A DNA stretch of 64,000 nt, taken from Mitsuaria chitosanitabida ATCC BAA-476 = NBRC 102408. Its GTDB lineage: Bacteria; Pseudomonadota; Gammaproteobacteria; Burkholderiales; Burkholderiaceae_C. A program made the position numbers and the translations under genes. A model generated the notes under the pieces. It saw only the letters and a list, made by a program, of their open reading frames with translations, was not told the origin of the DNA and did not search any database. Where the stretch lies: NCBI RefSeq assembly GCF_001598255.1, contig NZ_BCYP01000038.1, positions 40,875 through 104,874 on the forward strand, in the 5' to 3' direction. Of the stretch, positions 18,019 to 27,129 are shown in pieces. Position 1 is the stretch's first letter, and each line of letters begins with the position of its first letter.

Positions 18019-20196
18019 TCAGCCGTTGGTGCCGCCGCGCAGCAGGTGCACCGACGCGCGCGCGCCGCGCGGCGACTGCGCGGCCTGGGCGGCACGCGCG
18101 GCCTTGCCGGCCTCGGCCTGCGCGGCGATCTGGGTGGCGCGCTCCTCGAAGGCGCGCGTCTCCAGCGCCGGCGCGCAGAGGAAGCCCTGGAACTCGTGGC
18201 AGCCGCAGCGCTCGAGGAACTCGCGCTGGGCCTCGGTCTCGACCCCCTCGGCGATGACCTTCAGATTGAGCGCGCGGCCCATCTGGATGATCGCGTTGAC
18301 GATGCCGGCGTCGCTGGCGTCGCCGGGCAGCCCCTTCACGAAACTGCGGTCGATCTTGAGTCGCTGGATCGGGAAGCGCTTCAGGTAGCCGAGGCTGGAA
18401 TAGCCGGTGCCGAAGTCATCGATCGCCATCAGCACCCCCAACTCCGACAGCGCTTCCATGCGATGGAGCGCCTCCTCGGCGTCGCGCAGCAGCACGGACT
18501 CGGTCAGCTCCAGCTCCAGCAGCGAGGGCGGCAGGTCGTAGGCGCGCAGCGCCTGCGCGACCTGCTCGACGAACTTCGTCTGCTGGAACTGCAGCGCGGA
18601 GACGTTCACTGCCACCGGCACCCGCAGGCCCTGCTGGAGCCAGGCGGCGGCCTGCGCCACCGACTGCTGCAGCACCCATTGGCCGATGGCGACGATGAAG
18701 CCGCTCTCCTCCGCCACGGGGATGAATTCCGACGGCGGCACGTCGCCGCGCAGCGGGTCGCGCCAGCGGATCAGCGCCTCGGCGCCGACCAGCTCGCCGG
18801 TCTCGACCGACAGCTGCGGCTGGAAGTGCAGGCGGAACTCGTGTTCCTGCAGCGCCTGACGCATCGCGTGGTCCAGCCGCATGCGCGACAGCAGGTCCAC
18901 GTCCTTGCGCGGCTGGTGGAAACGGAAGGCGCTGCGGCCGCTTTCCTTGACCCAGTGCATCGCGCGCTCGGCGCTGGCCAGCAGCTCCTCGGCGCTGGCG
19001 CCGTCGCCGGGGAACAGCGCGATGCCGATGCTGCAGGTGACGGTGAAGCTCAGCGTGTCGAAGCAGAAGGGACGCGACATCGCCTCCTGCACGCGCCGCG
19101 CCGCATGCTCGGCGCCGCGGGCGTCGGCCTGATGGATGAGCAGCGCGAACTCGTCGCCGTCCAGGCGGGCGACGGTGTCGACCTCGCGCAGCGATTCCTT
19201 CAGGCGCAGCGCGACTTCCTTGAGCACGCGGTCGCCGTAGGAATGGCCCAGCGTGTCGTTGATCTGCTTGAAGCGGTCCAGGTCGACGTTGAGCAGCGCG
19301 AAGGGCGTGGTCTCGCGGCGCGCCATGGCCTGCGCGTAGTCGACGCGCTCCATCAGCGCGCGCCGGTTGGGCAGCCCCGTGAGCATGTCGTTGTGGGACA
19401 GCTCCTCGATGCGCTGATGCGCGGCGAGCTTCTCGCTCAGGTCGCGGAACGAATAGACCCGGCCGATCGGACGGCCACGGCTCCACTGCGGCAGCGACAC
19501 GCGCTCCAGCACGCGGCCGTCGATCAGCTTGAGGTTGTCGCTGGTGTGCAGCAGGGGCGATTCCTGGATCGCGCCCAGGCGCATCGCGTAAGCGGCGCCG
19601 TCGACGACGCTGCGCCGCATCCAGGCCTGCACGGCCTCGTCGTTGCGATCGTTGAGCAGATCCTCGGGGATGCCCCACATCGACGCGAGTCGCTGGTTGA
19701 AGCTGCGGATGCGGCCGGCCAGGTCGGTGACCAGGATGCCGTCGGCGGTCGATTCCAGCGTGGCGCGCAGTTCGGCGAGCAGCGTCTCGCGCTCCTCGTC
19801 GTGATGGCGCTGCTGGGTCTGGTCGCGCATGGCGATCAGCCACAGACCGTCGCCCTGGGCCTGCGCCACATGGCTGATGCGGCGCGACACCCACAGCATG
19901 CGGCCGTCGGCGTGACGCATCATCGTGTCGGTGTGCAGGCTCTCGCGACGTCCGATGGCGGCGTCCATCCAGAACAGCGCGTCCTCCGGCGTGGAGGCCA
20001 GCGACTCGACGCTGGCGCCGACCAGGTCGCGCGAGGGCAGGCCCAGCAGCTGCTGCGAGGCGGTGTTCACCGCGACCACGCAATGCGTGCGCGCGTCCAC
20101 CAGCCACACGGCCTCCTGCAGGCCGTCGATCAGCGGCAGGATGGCGGTGTTGAGCGCCGCGACGGGCGCGGCGGGCTGGCGGGTCGGCGCGTTCAC
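18019..20196 (-). CDS. PAS-PAS-GGDEF-EAL c-di-GMP signalling protein
   Basis: A 725-residue cytoplasmic protein. Two PAS domains (about 15-130 and 140-257) precede a GGDEF domain (about 270-430) and an EAL domain (about 435-690). The GGDEF signature reads DGDEF at 346-350, a first-position deviation that can reduce or abolish cyclase activity. The EAL domain looks complete: EALIRW at 473-478, LTESVLL, IDDFGTGYSSLGYL, KIDRSF and IAEGVETE. It is therefore predicted to be mainly a phosphodiesterase, with the GGDEF as a possible GTP sensor. No membrane segment is visible. Its ATG overlaps the stop of the HD-GYP gene by 4 nt. Confidence 0.92.
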   Translation of the reverse strand: MNAPTRQPAAPVAALNTAILPLIDGLQEAVWLVDARTHCVVAVNTASQQLLGLPSRDLVGASVESLASTPEDALFWMDAAIGRRESLHTDTMMRHADGRMLWVSRRISHVAQAQGDGLWLIAMRDQTQQRHHDEERETLLAELRATLESTADGILVTDLAGRIRSFNQRLASMWGIPEDLLNDRNDEAVQAWMRRSVVDGAAYAMRLGAIQESPLLHTSDNLKLIDGRVLERVSLPQWSRGRPIGRVYSFRDLSEKLAAHQRIEELSHNDMLTGLPNRRALMERVDYAQAMARRETTPFALLNVDLDRFKQINDTLGHSYGDRVLKEVALRLKESLREVDTVARLDGDEFALLIHQADARGAEHAARRVQEAMSRPFCFDTLSFTVTCSIGIALFPGDGASAEELLASAERAMHWVKESGRSAFRFHQPRKDVDLLSRMRLDHAMRQALQEHEFRLHFQPQLSVETGELVGAEALIRWRDPLRGDVPPSEFIPVAEESGFIVAIGQWVLQQSVAQAAAWLQQGLRVPVAVNVSALQFQQTKFVEQVAQALRAYDLPPSLLELELTESVLLRDAEEALHRMEALSELGVLMAIDDFGTGYSSLGYLKRFPIQRLKIDRSFVKGLPGDASDAGIVNAIIQMGRALNLKVIAEGVETEAQREFLERCGCHEFQGFLCAPALETRAFEERATQIAAQAEAGKAARAAQAAQSPRGARASVHLLRGGTNG

Positions 20197-21485
20197 GCGG
20201 CCATCTCCCCGGGCGGACTCGGCGGTGTCGGGCCGGCGGATTCGAAGAAGTAGGCGATGCGGCTGCGCGGGCTCAGGTAGTCCAGCGACGCGCGCGGCAG
20301 CTGCTGCGGCTTGACGCTGCGGCGGATGCCCAGGTCGGGCAGCTCTTCCAAGTTGAGCACCAGCGCCTCGTCGCGCGGCACCTTCGGGTCATGGACCATC
20401 ACCTTGGGCTTGAGCGGCCGCGAGGAGTTGACCGCCACGACCAGCGCATAGCGGTCGTCGGTCAGCTGCACGGCGGAGCCGGGGGGATACACGCCCATCA
20501 TCCGGATGAAGGCGTTGAGCATGGTCGCGTCGAAGCGGCTGCGACCTTGCGCGAACATCAGCGACAGCGCCTCGTGGGGCGTCATCGCCTTGGAGCTGAG
20601 CAGCGGATTGCACAGCCCGTCGAAGCGGTTCACCAGGGCCACGATGCGCGAGCCGATGCTCATGCGGTCCGCGTTCAGGCGCTGCGGGAACCCGCTGCCG
20701 TCGGCGTGCTCGTGGTGCTGCGCGATGATCAGCAGCGGCCCGGCGCCCACCCCCATCTTCTGGCCCAGCACCACCCCCTTGGCGACGTGCTGCTGATAGG
20801 CGGCGACCTCGGCGGCGGTGAAACCGTCGTCGCGATGTCGGAAGCGGGGCGTCAGCTCCATCTTGCCGATGTCGTGCAGCAGGGCGCCCTGGCCCAGGTC
20901 CAGCATCTCGTCGCGGCCCAGGCCGAAGGCCCGGCCCAGCAGCATCGCGACCACGGCCACGTTCAGCGCGTGGGCGGTGGCGCGCTCGCCGGCGCCCTCG
21001 TTGAGCAGGCGGATGTTGATGTCGCCGTCGACCAGCATCTTGTCCAGCAGCGCGCGGGACAGCGCGGCCGAGCGGTCACGGGCGTCGGTGGGCTCGCGCG
21101 GCACCAGGTCCATGACCTCGCGCAGCGCAGTGGCGGCTTCGGCGTACTGGCGCTCGCACAGCAGCAGCGCCTCGCGCTGCTCGGCCAGCAGACGGCGGTG
21201 GCGCTCCCGGGCCTCGTCCTCGGCCTGCGGCTCGGCCGTGGTGGCCGCGGGCGCCGTGGCGGGCGGGGGCATGGGGGTGGCGTCCAGCGGCAGATCGCTC
21301 TTGCCCGGACTCCAGCGCACCTGTTTCAGGCCCAGCCGGCGCAGGATCAGCAGCTGTTCCTCCGAGCTCAGCTTGAAGCTGCTCAAAGGAAACGGATGTG
21401 ACATCCAGCCCAGGTCGAGATGAATGAACATCCCAACTTTGAGCTGGCTCACATCAATTAGCGGATCGGCCGATCTGTCCTTCAT
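20193..21485 (-). CDS. HD-GYP domain c-di-GMP phosphodiesterase (DUF3391 N-terminus)
   Basis: A 430-residue protein with an N-terminal DUF3391-like region (LKVGMFIHLDLGWMSHPFPLSSF), a Pro/Ala/Glu linker and an HD-GYP domain. The HD motif is LLHDIGK (HDIGK at 204-208), and the second signature is HHEHADGSGFP at 257-267, with GFP in place of GYP. HD-GYP enzymes hydrolyse c-di-GMP to pGpG or GMP. The F-for-Y change is seen in some active members. It is first in a two-gene operon with the PAS-GGDEF-EAL gene. Confidence 0.9.
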   Translation of the reverse strand: MKDRSADPLIDVSQLKVGMFIHLDLGWMSHPFPLSSFKLSSEEQLLILRRLGLKQVRWSPGKSDLPLDATPMPPPATAPAATTAEPQAEDEARERHRRLLAEQREALLLCERQYAEAATALREVMDLVPREPTDARDRSAALSRALLDKMLVDGDINIRLLNEGAGERATAHALNVAVVAMLLGRAFGLGRDEMLDLGQGALLHDIGKMELTPRFRHRDDGFTAAEVAAYQQHVAKGVVLGQKMGVGAGPLLIIAQHHEHADGSGFPQRLNADRMSIGSRIVALVNRFDGLCNPLLSSKAMTPHEALSLMFAQGRSRFDATMLNAFIRMMGVYPPGSAVQLTDDRYALVVAVNSSRPLKPKVMVHDPKVPRDEALVLNLEELPDLGIRRSVKPQQLPRASLDYLSPRSRIAYFFESAGPTPPSPPGEMAA

Positions 21486-21686
21486 TCTTGTAGTTCCGCG
21501 CCTTGGGTTGAGGCGTCCTCGTCAGCACCATCGGCTGGCGAGGGGCGCAACTTAAGCGAAAACCGAGTCACCTGGACGGCAGGCTGCATGTTCGCGAAGC
21601 AAGCGTGCAACTTGTCACAGGTTTTTCCAGGGGACCTCTATGATCCCTCGAACCCCGCATTCTCATAAAGATTCTGGAGACATTGA

Positions 21687-22886
21687 ATGCATGCCTTTAT
21701 TTGCGACGCCCAGCGCACGCCTTTCGGTCGTTACGGCGGTGCCCTGTCGTCGGTGCGCGCGGACGATCTGGGCGCGATCCCCATCCAGGCCCTGATGGCC
21801 CGCAATCCGTCGGTCGACTGGGCCGCGCTGGAGGACGTCTTCTACGGCTGCGCCAACCAGGCGGGCGAGGACAACCGCAACGTCGCGCGCATGTCGGCCC
21901 TGTTGGCCGGCCTGCCCCTGGACGTGCCGGGCGTGACGCTGAACCGCCTGTGCGGCTCCGGCATGGACGCCGTGGGCACGGCGGCCCGGGCGATCCGCGC
22001 GGGCGAGGCCCAGCTGCTGATCGCCGGCGGCGTCGAGAGCATGAGCCGCGCGCCCTTCGTCATGCCCAAGGCGGAGAGCGCCTTCTCCCGCAGCAACGCG
22101 ATCTACGACACCACCATCGGCTGGCGTTTCATCAACCCGAAGATGAAGGCGCAGTACGGCGTGGACGCGATGCCGGAGACGGCCGAGAACGTCGCCGTCG
22201 ACTTCGGCATCGAGCGCGAGGCCCAGGACCGCATGGCCCTGGCCAGCCAGGTGAAGGCCCTGGCGGCCCAGCGCAGCGGCTTCTTCGACGCCGAGATCTG
22301 CCCTGTCACCATTCCCCAGAAGAAGGGCGATCCCGTCGTCGTGCGCCAGGACGAGCATCCGCGCGAGACCTCCATCGAGGCGCTGGCCAAGCTCAAGGGC
22401 GTGGTCCGTCCGGACGGCAGCGTGACCGCGGGCAACGCCTCGGGCGTGAACGACGGCAGCTGCGCCCTGCTGATGGCCGGCGAGGCCGCCCTGTCCCGGC
22501 ACGGCCTGACCCCGCGCGCCCGCGTGCTGGGCATGGCCACCGCCGGCGTGGCCCCGCGCATCATGGGCATCGGCCCGGCCCCGGCCGCGCGCAAGGTGCT
22601 GGCCCAGGTCGGCCTGACGCTGGACCAGATGGACGTGATCGAGCTGAACGAAGCCTTCGCCGCGCAAGGCCTGGCCGTGCTGCGCGACCTGGGGCTGCGC
22701 GACGACGATCCGCGCGTCAACCCGAACGGTGGCGCGATCGCGCTGGGTCACCCGCTCGGCGCCAGCGGCGCCCGGCTGGTCACCACCGCGATCAACCAGC
22801 TGCATCGCAGCGGCGGCCGCTACGCGCTGTGCACCATGTGCATCGGCGTGGGCCAAGGCATCGCGGTGGTCGTCGAGCGCGTCTGA
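21687..22886 (+). CDS. pcaF: 3-oxoadipyl-CoA thiolase
   Basis: A 399-residue degradative thiolase that cleaves 3-oxoadipyl-CoA to succinyl-CoA and acetyl-CoA, the last step of the beta-ketoadipate and phenylacetate routes. The acyl-accepting cysteine is C89 in LNRLCGSGMDAVG; NEAFAAQG, GGAIALGHPLGASGAR and CTMCIGVGQG are the other active-site blocks. The start FICDAQRTPFGRYGGALSSVRADDLGAIP matches PcaF/PaaJ rather than acetyl-CoA acetyltransferases. ATG at 21687 has GGAG eight bases upstream. The IclR gene downstream and the 3-hydroxyacyl-CoA dehydrogenase nearby fit the lower aromatic pathway; paaJ is an equally good symbol. Confidence 0.92.
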   Translation: MHAFICDAQRTPFGRYGGALSSVRADDLGAIPIQALMARNPSVDWAALEDVFYGCANQAGEDNRNVARMSALLAGLPLDVPGVTLNRLCGSGMDAVGTAARAIRAGEAQLLIAGGVESMSRAPFVMPKAESAFSRSNAIYDTTIGWRFINPKMKAQYGVDAMPETAENVAVDFGIEREAQDRMALASQVKALAAQRSGFFDAEICPVTIPQKKGDPVVVRQDEHPRETSIEALAKLKGVVRPDGSVTAGNASGVNDGSCALLMAGEAALSRHGLTPRARVLGMATAGVAPRIMGIGPAPAARKVLAQVGLTLDQMDVIELNEAFAAQGLAVLRDLGLRDDDPRVNPNGGAIALGHPLGASGARLVTTAINQLHRSGGRYALCTMCIGVGQGIAVVVERV

Positions 22887-23096
22887 CGCGACGCCCTCCC
22901 CGCTCCTCGCCCCAGGCGCCGGCGCCGCGATCCGCGGCCCGGCGCCTTTGTCCTTGGTCGGGCGACCGGCTGCGTCGGGCCGCGTGTCGCGGCCAGCCCC
23001 TGTTCCGCCGTCGATCCGGCGCTAGCAATTCGGTGTCAGACGATCTCGCTAGAGCTGCCAGATTCGCTAAAAACGCCAACTATTCCCGCGTTTCAC

Positions 23097-23360
23097 CAAT
23101 AGTCAGACTTTTCAACGCTTGCCAGCCCTGGCGACATCCAGGCTGGGCGGATTTCCGCACAGCACTCGCACCATTCAGGTGCAAAAAAGCGGCAATCGAC
23201 CCATATCCAAAAGTTGGGGGCGATTGAAAAATAGTCATGGGCGGACGTAGGACCACGTAGGCGCCAATCGCACAGCCCCTGGCATACTGGCCGCGTTTGA
23301 TGGCGCATACCGCTCATTTATGTCGGTGGATGCGCTGACAAGCATGATGTCTGACTATTG
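23097..23360. repeat. 12-bp inverted repeat pair CAATAGTCAGAC ... GTCTGACTATTG
   Basis: Perfect 12-bp copies in opposite orientation at 23097-23108 and 23349-23360 bound a 264-bp AT-richer segment. A third partial match (GTCAGAC) lies near 23036. They could be half-sites for a regulator, or the terminal repeats of a small decayed element. No target-site duplication was recognised. Confidence 0.5.
23169..23183. promoter_or_regulatory. candidate regulator site CACCATTCAGGTGCA
   Basis: First of two copies of the quasi-palindrome CACCATNNNGGTGCA in the gap upstream of the IclR-family gene. The half-site spacing and palindromic CACC/GGTG ends suit an IclR-family dimer, but no site for this protein is known to me. 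Confidence 0.35.
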
Positions 23361-23469
23361 ACGCCCTGCCTTAGCGAAGAGCCGATTGCGGTTTCACGCA
23401 CTTTTTTCCCGCCGAACGCACGATCACACCGCCTGACACCGGGCCGTGGGGCGTTCTGCGCGCAACGTT

Positions 23470-23484
23470 CACCATCTTGGTGCA
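23470..23484. promoter_or_regulatory. candidate regulator site CACCATCTTGGTGCA
   Basis: Second copy of CACCATNNNGGTGCA, about 130-140 bases upstream of the likely iclR start codon, followed at once by a further direct half-copy (TGGTGC at 23489-23494). Autoregulation of the regulator gene is the simplest reading. Confidence 0.35.
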
Positions 23485-23611
23485 TCGTGGTGCGAATTGC
23501 AGCCAAAACGATTGCCTTGGCAAAGATTCTTCACCGGGTTGTCCCTATAGTTCTGGACATCACCTGCTTACGCCCAGCAGATTTGGGCGTCAAACGCACG
23601 TTTTGTCTGCC

Positions 23612-24454
23612 ATGTCCGCTGCTCGAGCCCACGATGACGAATTGACCGCGATGACGGTCGCCTCCTCCCCCGCCACCTCCGAAGCCGAAGTTCGCACCGG
23701 TCCGCTGAAGCGCGATCTGGTCGCCGGTCTGGAAAAGGGCCTGGCCGTGATCGAAGCCTTCGATCAAGAGCGCCCCCGCCTGACCATCAGCGAAGTCGCC
23801 GGCCGCACGGGTCTGACCCGCGCCGCCGCGCGCCGCTACCTGCTGACGCTGACCCACCTGGGCTTCGTCTCGCAGGACCGCAAGATGTTTGCCCTGACCC
23901 CCAAGGTGCTGCGCCTGGGTCAGAGCTACATGCACTCCGCCCGTCTGCCCCGCATCATCGAACCCGAGCTGCACAAGCTGGCGTACGCGATGAAGGAAGC
24001 CTCGTCGGCCGGCGTGCTGGACGGGAACGACGTGATCTGCATCTCCGCGACCAGCGCGGGCCGCGTGGTCTCCCCGACCCTGCAACCGGGCACCCGCGTT
24101 CCCGCGTACTGCACCGGCAACGGCCGCGTGCTGCTGGCCGCGCAACCGCAAGCCGAGGTGGACGCCTTCATCGCCCGCCAGGAGCTGACCGCCCTGACCC
24201 CGCACACGATCACGCATCCCGAGCGCCTGCGCATCGAGATCGCCCGTGCCCGCGCCCAGGGTTACGCCCTGATCGACCAGGAGCTGGAGCAAGGCCTGCG
24301 CACCGTCGCCGTCCCGCTGAAGAACTACAAGGGTGACACCGTCGCCGCGATGGCCATCAGCGTGCACGCCACCCGCATGAGCATCGAGCAGATGGTCGAG
24401 CACTGCCTGCCCCCGCTGCTGCAGGCGCAAGCCCACCTGCGCATGCTGCTCTGA
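23612..24454 (+). CDS. IclR-family regulator (PcaR/PcaU/PobR type)
   Basis: A 280-residue IclR-family transcription factor. The winged helix-turn-helix (about residues 35-95) contains LTISEVAGRTGLTRAAARRYLLTLTHLGFV. The C-terminal effector domain has SSAGVLDGNDVICISATSAGR and YALIDQELEQGLRTVAVPL. The KRDLVAGLEKGLAVIEAFD start resembles regulators of beta-ketoadipate pathway genes (PcaR, PcaU, PobR). Together with the adjacent 3-oxoadipyl-CoA thiolase this suggests control by an aromatic-pathway intermediate. Start choice is uncertain: ATG at 23612 or 23651; neither has a clear ribosome site. Confidence 0.88.
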   Translation: MSAARAHDDELTAMTVASSPATSEAEVRTGPLKRDLVAGLEKGLAVIEAFDQERPRLTISEVAGRTGLTRAAARRYLLTLTHLGFVSQDRKMFALTPKVLRLGQSYMHSARLPRIIEPELHKLAYAMKEASSAGVLDGNDVICISATSAGRVVSPTLQPGTRVPAYCTGNGRVLLAAQPQAEVDAFIARQELTALTPHTITHPERLRIEIARARAQGYALIDQELEQGLRTVAVPLKNYKGDTVAAMAISVHATRMSIEQMVEHCLPPLLQAQAHLRMLL

Positions 24455-24475
24455 GGCCCGCCGAGCCCCAGAAGA

Positions 24476-24500
24476 AAAGCGACCCGCGGGTCGCTTTTTT
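24476..24500 (+). terminator. bidirectional terminator between iclR and the dehydrogenase gene
   Basis: A 10-bp stem AAAGCGACCC / GGGTCGCTTT with a 2-base loop, followed by six T on the plus strand and four T on the minus strand. It is placed between convergent genes. Confidence 0.85.
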
Positions 24501-24512
24501 CATGCGCCGGAC

Positions 24513-26036
24513 TCAGGCCCAGACGCGCTGGAGGAGCAAGGGGCTGATGCGATAGCGCTCGCTGCGATAGGCGGCGAAGAGGCCGTCCAGCGCGTCGACC
24601 ACGACCGGCGCGCCGAGCAGCGCAAGCCATTCGAAGGGACCGGCCGGGTAGTTGACGCCCAGCTTCATGGCCGTGTCAGCGCCGGCCTCATCGCAGACGC
24701 CTTGCCAGACCGCGTCGGCGCCTTCGTTGACGAGCATCGCCACGGTGCGGGCGACGGCAAGACCTGGCACATCGCGCAGGACCAGCGGCTCCCATCCCAG
24801 GCGGAGGAGCAGGCGCTCGGCGTGGGCTCGCTGCTCCGGCTCGACACGCGGTCCGAAGGCGACGGCCAGCCCATCGAGGCGGTCGGGCGCGATCGGCCAG
24901 TCGATCACCGCGAGTCCTGGCTGACCGCGCTCATGCGCGAGCTGCGCCGCGCAGCGGCCGCGCGTGAAATGCAGTTCCACGCCCTCGATCGCGACGCCGT
25001 TCCAATCCGTCGCCTCGTCGCGCGTGAACGCGACACCGCGCGTCGCCATCCAGCCGCCGAGCCGATCGACCAGCGCGCCACGGCCGGCCAGCGTCACCGC
25101 GCCGACCTCGCCATCGACCGCCGCCACGGCCTGCGCCGCCGCGGGCGTGCCTTCATAGAAGCCCTTGCCGACCTTGCGGCCGAAGCGCCCGCCATCGACC
25201 AGCGCCTTCTGCACCAGCGAGGGCTGATAGCGCTTGTCCCCGTAGTTGGCCTCGAAGACCGACTGCGTGACCAGGTAGTTGGTGTCGTGGCCGATGAGGT
25301 CCATCAGCTCGCAGGGCCCCATGCGGAAGCCCGCGCCGCGCAGCGCGCGGTCCAGCAGCGCCGGGCTGCCGGCCTGTTCCTGCAGCAGCTGCAGCGTCTC
25401 CGCGTAGTACGGGCGCGCGATCCGATTCACGATGAAGCCCGGCGTGGACTTCGCGTGCACCGGCGCCTTGCCCCAGCGGCGTGAGATCTGCTCGATCGCC
25501 TGGGCGGCGGAGGCGTCGGTCTCCGCGCCCCAGACGACCTCGACCAGCTTCATCAGCGGCACCGGATTGAAGAAGTGCATGCCGACCAGGCGACGCGGTG
25601 TGGTCATCCCGTTGGCCAGCGCGGTGATGCTGATCGACGAGGTGTTGGAGGCGATCAGCGCATCGGCCGGCAGCAGCGCGTCGAGCTCCCGCAGCAAGGC
25701 CTGCTTGGGCTCGAGCTTCTCGACGATCACCTCGATCACCAACGCCGCGTCCCGGAGATCCGCCACCGCGCCGGCGGGCGAGAGCCGACCCATGACGGCC
25801 TCGCGCTCGGCCGCCTCCAGGCGGCCCTTGGTCACCAGGCCGTCGAGGGCCTTGCCGATCTGCGCGATGGCCGCCGCGGCGGCGCCCTCGCGCAGGTCCA
25901 TCAGCTGCACCGGATGGCCGGCCTGCGCCGCCACCTGCGCGATGCCCGCGCCCATCACGCCCGCGCCGATCACGGCCACCGGCGCTTGCGCGGCCGGGGC
26001 GCTCGCGACACGCCAGGATCCCGTCGTTTCCGTCAT
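24513..26036 (-). CDS. paaH: 3-hydroxyacyl-CoA dehydrogenase (PaaH-like)
   Basis: A 507-residue NAD-dependent L-3-hydroxyacyl-CoA dehydrogenase with duplicated C-terminal domain. The Rossmann motif VIGAGVMGAGIA lies near residues 22-33. SNTSSISIT, HFFNPVPLMKLVEVV and the GFIVNRIARPYYAE/GPCELMDLIGHDTNY blocks are typical. The length and second substrate domain match PaaH, the 3-hydroxyadipyl-CoA dehydrogenase of phenylacetate catabolism, which makes the substrate of the thiolase encoded nearby. ATG at 26036 has GGAG six bases upstream. A general fatty-acid role is possible. Confidence 0.88.
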   Translation of the reverse strand: MTETTGSWRVASAPAAQAPVAVIGAGVMGAGIAQVAAQAGHPVQLMDLREGAAAAAIAQIGKALDGLVTKGRLEAAEREAVMGRLSPAGAVADLRDAALVIEVIVEKLEPKQALLRELDALLPADALIASNTSSISITALANGMTTPRRLVGMHFFNPVPLMKLVEVVWGAETDASAAQAIEQISRRWGKAPVHAKSTPGFIVNRIARPYYAETLQLLQEQAGSPALLDRALRGAGFRMGPCELMDLIGHDTNYLVTQSVFEANYGDKRYQPSLVQKALVDGGRFGRKVGKGFYEGTPAAAQAVAAVDGEVGAVTLAGRGALVDRLGGWMATRGVAFTRDEATDWNGVAIEGVELHFTRGRCAAQLAHERGQPGLAVIDWPIAPDRLDGLAVAFGPRVEPEQRAHAERLLLRLGWEPLVLRDVPGLAVARTVAMLVNEGADAVWQGVCDEAGADTAMKLGVNYPAGPFEWLALLGAPVVVDALDGLFAAYRSERYRISPLLLQRVWA

Positions 26037-26148
26037 TGCTGTCTCCGAGTCGTCGTTCTGAATTGCTGTCGTGCCCCTGAGGGGCCGCGTGTCCGTCGCC
26101 TTCCTTCCGGACCTCCGGTCCTGCCCGGTCTGCCCGGGCAGGGCGCGC

Positions 26149-26961
26149 TCAGTCCGCGCCGCCGTCCTGGCCTGGCACCCAGGCCGCGGGCCGCTTGCCG
26201 AGGAAGGCCGCGAAGCCCTCCCTGGCCTCGGCGCCCATGCGCACGCGGGCGATGGTCTGGGCGGTGAGCTCGCGGACCTCGCCCGTGATCGGTCCGACCT
26301 CGAGCTGCGCCATCAGCGCCTTGATCTCCGCCTGCGCGTTGGGGCCGTTCATCAGCAGCTCGGCGATCCAGCGCTCGACGGCCCCCTCGATGCCGCCCGC
26401 GTCGTCGCTCTGGACGATCTCATGGATCATGCCGATGCGCAGCGCCTCGGCGGCCGGGATGCGGCTGGCGGTGAGCGCGAGCCGGCGCGCCTCGCGCGGG
26501 CCGACGGCGTTCACGACATAGGGGCCGATCACCGAGGGCAGGATGCCGAAGCGCGCCTCGCTGACGGCGAACTGCGCGCCAGCCGCGGCGACGGCGATGT
26601 CGCAGGCCAGGGTCAGGCCGACCCCGCCGCCCAGCGCCACGCCGTGCACCTGGGCGATCGTCGGCTTGGGGCACCGCGCGATGCGATCCAGCATGCCGGC
26701 GAAGCGGCGCGCGTCCGCGACGTTCCAGTCCTGCGTCGCCTCGGAGGCGCGCTTCATCCACTGGAGGTCGGCGCCGGCGCTGAAGGCCTTGCCCGCCCCG
26801 TCCAGCACGATGACGCGCACCGCGTCGTCCCGGCCCAGGCGCTCGAAGGCGGCATCCAGGTCCGCGATCATGGCTTCATCGAAGGCATTGAACACGGCGG
26901 GCCGGTTCATCGTCACGCGCGCCACGCCGCGCGCATCGGTCGCAATCTGCAGGGTCTCCAC
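26149..26961 (-). CDS. enoyl-CoA hydratase/isomerase (methylglutaconyl-CoA hydratase-like)
   Basis: A 270-residue crotonase-fold protein with GTG start at 26961. The oxyanion-hole segments are FSAGADLQWMK and HGVALGGGVGLTLACDIAVA; FGILPSVIGPYVV follows. ADLxWMK is most like the methylglutaconyl-CoA hydratases (LiuC/AtuE group), but the neighbours suggest the hydration step of an adipyl or related CoA ester. It lies 112 nt upstream of the dehydrogenase gene on the same strand, so the two form a beta-oxidation pair. The substrate is not resolved by sequence alone. Confidence 0.85.
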   Translation of the reverse strand: METLQIATDARGVARVTMNRPAVFNAFDEAMIADLDAAFERLGRDDAVRVIVLDGAGKAFSAGADLQWMKRASEATQDWNVADARRFAGMLDRIARCPKPTIAQVHGVALGGGVGLTLACDIAVAAAGAQFAVSEARFGILPSVIGPYVVNAVGPREARRLALTASRIPAAEALRIGMIHEIVQSDDAGGIEGAVERWIAELLMNGPNAQAEIKALMAQLEVGPITGEVRELTAQTIARVRMGAEAREGFAAFLGKRPAAWVPGQDGGAD

Positions 26962-27129
26962 GTTGCCACTCTCCGTAGTGATCGGCGGAGTATCGCAGCC
27001 CGACCGGTCGGTCGAAGAATGGGCTTACGCCGCGCCGGGCGGAGGCCGCCACCGCGATCCGGATGGCGCGGGGGGCGGCGTCCCGTCCCGGGGCAGCGGC
27101 GGGGCAGGCGGGATCGAGGCCCTCCCGGC

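Larger units (their letters stand above)
22887..23611. other. long intergenic region with candidate operators, lower GC
   Basis: A 725-bp stretch with no convincing gene. The part from about 23030 to 23560 is visibly poorer in GC than the flanking genes. It contains two copies of CACCATNNNGGTGCA and a 12-bp inverted repeat pair, listed separately. Short minus-strand frames here (23093-23317 and 23318-23506) lack ribosome sites and resemble nothing known. It probably holds the iclR promoter and its operators, and possibly a remnant of an older element. Confidence 0.6.

Noticed and set aside
16513..20253. Very long plus-strand open frame (over 1200 codons) opposite the phosphatase and c-di-GMP genes
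   Set aside because: It is antisense to several well-supported genes and its product is Arg/His/Gln/Ala/Gly-rich without domains, as expected for a GC-rich mirror frame.
21590..21650. Sigma-70 promoter for the thiolase gene (TTGTCA ... TATGAT)
   Set aside because: The spacing of 21 bp is too long for a reliable call.
23093..23506. Two short minus-strand frames in the AT-richer gap
   Set aside because: No ribosome sites, no family resemblance, and they overlap the candidate operators.
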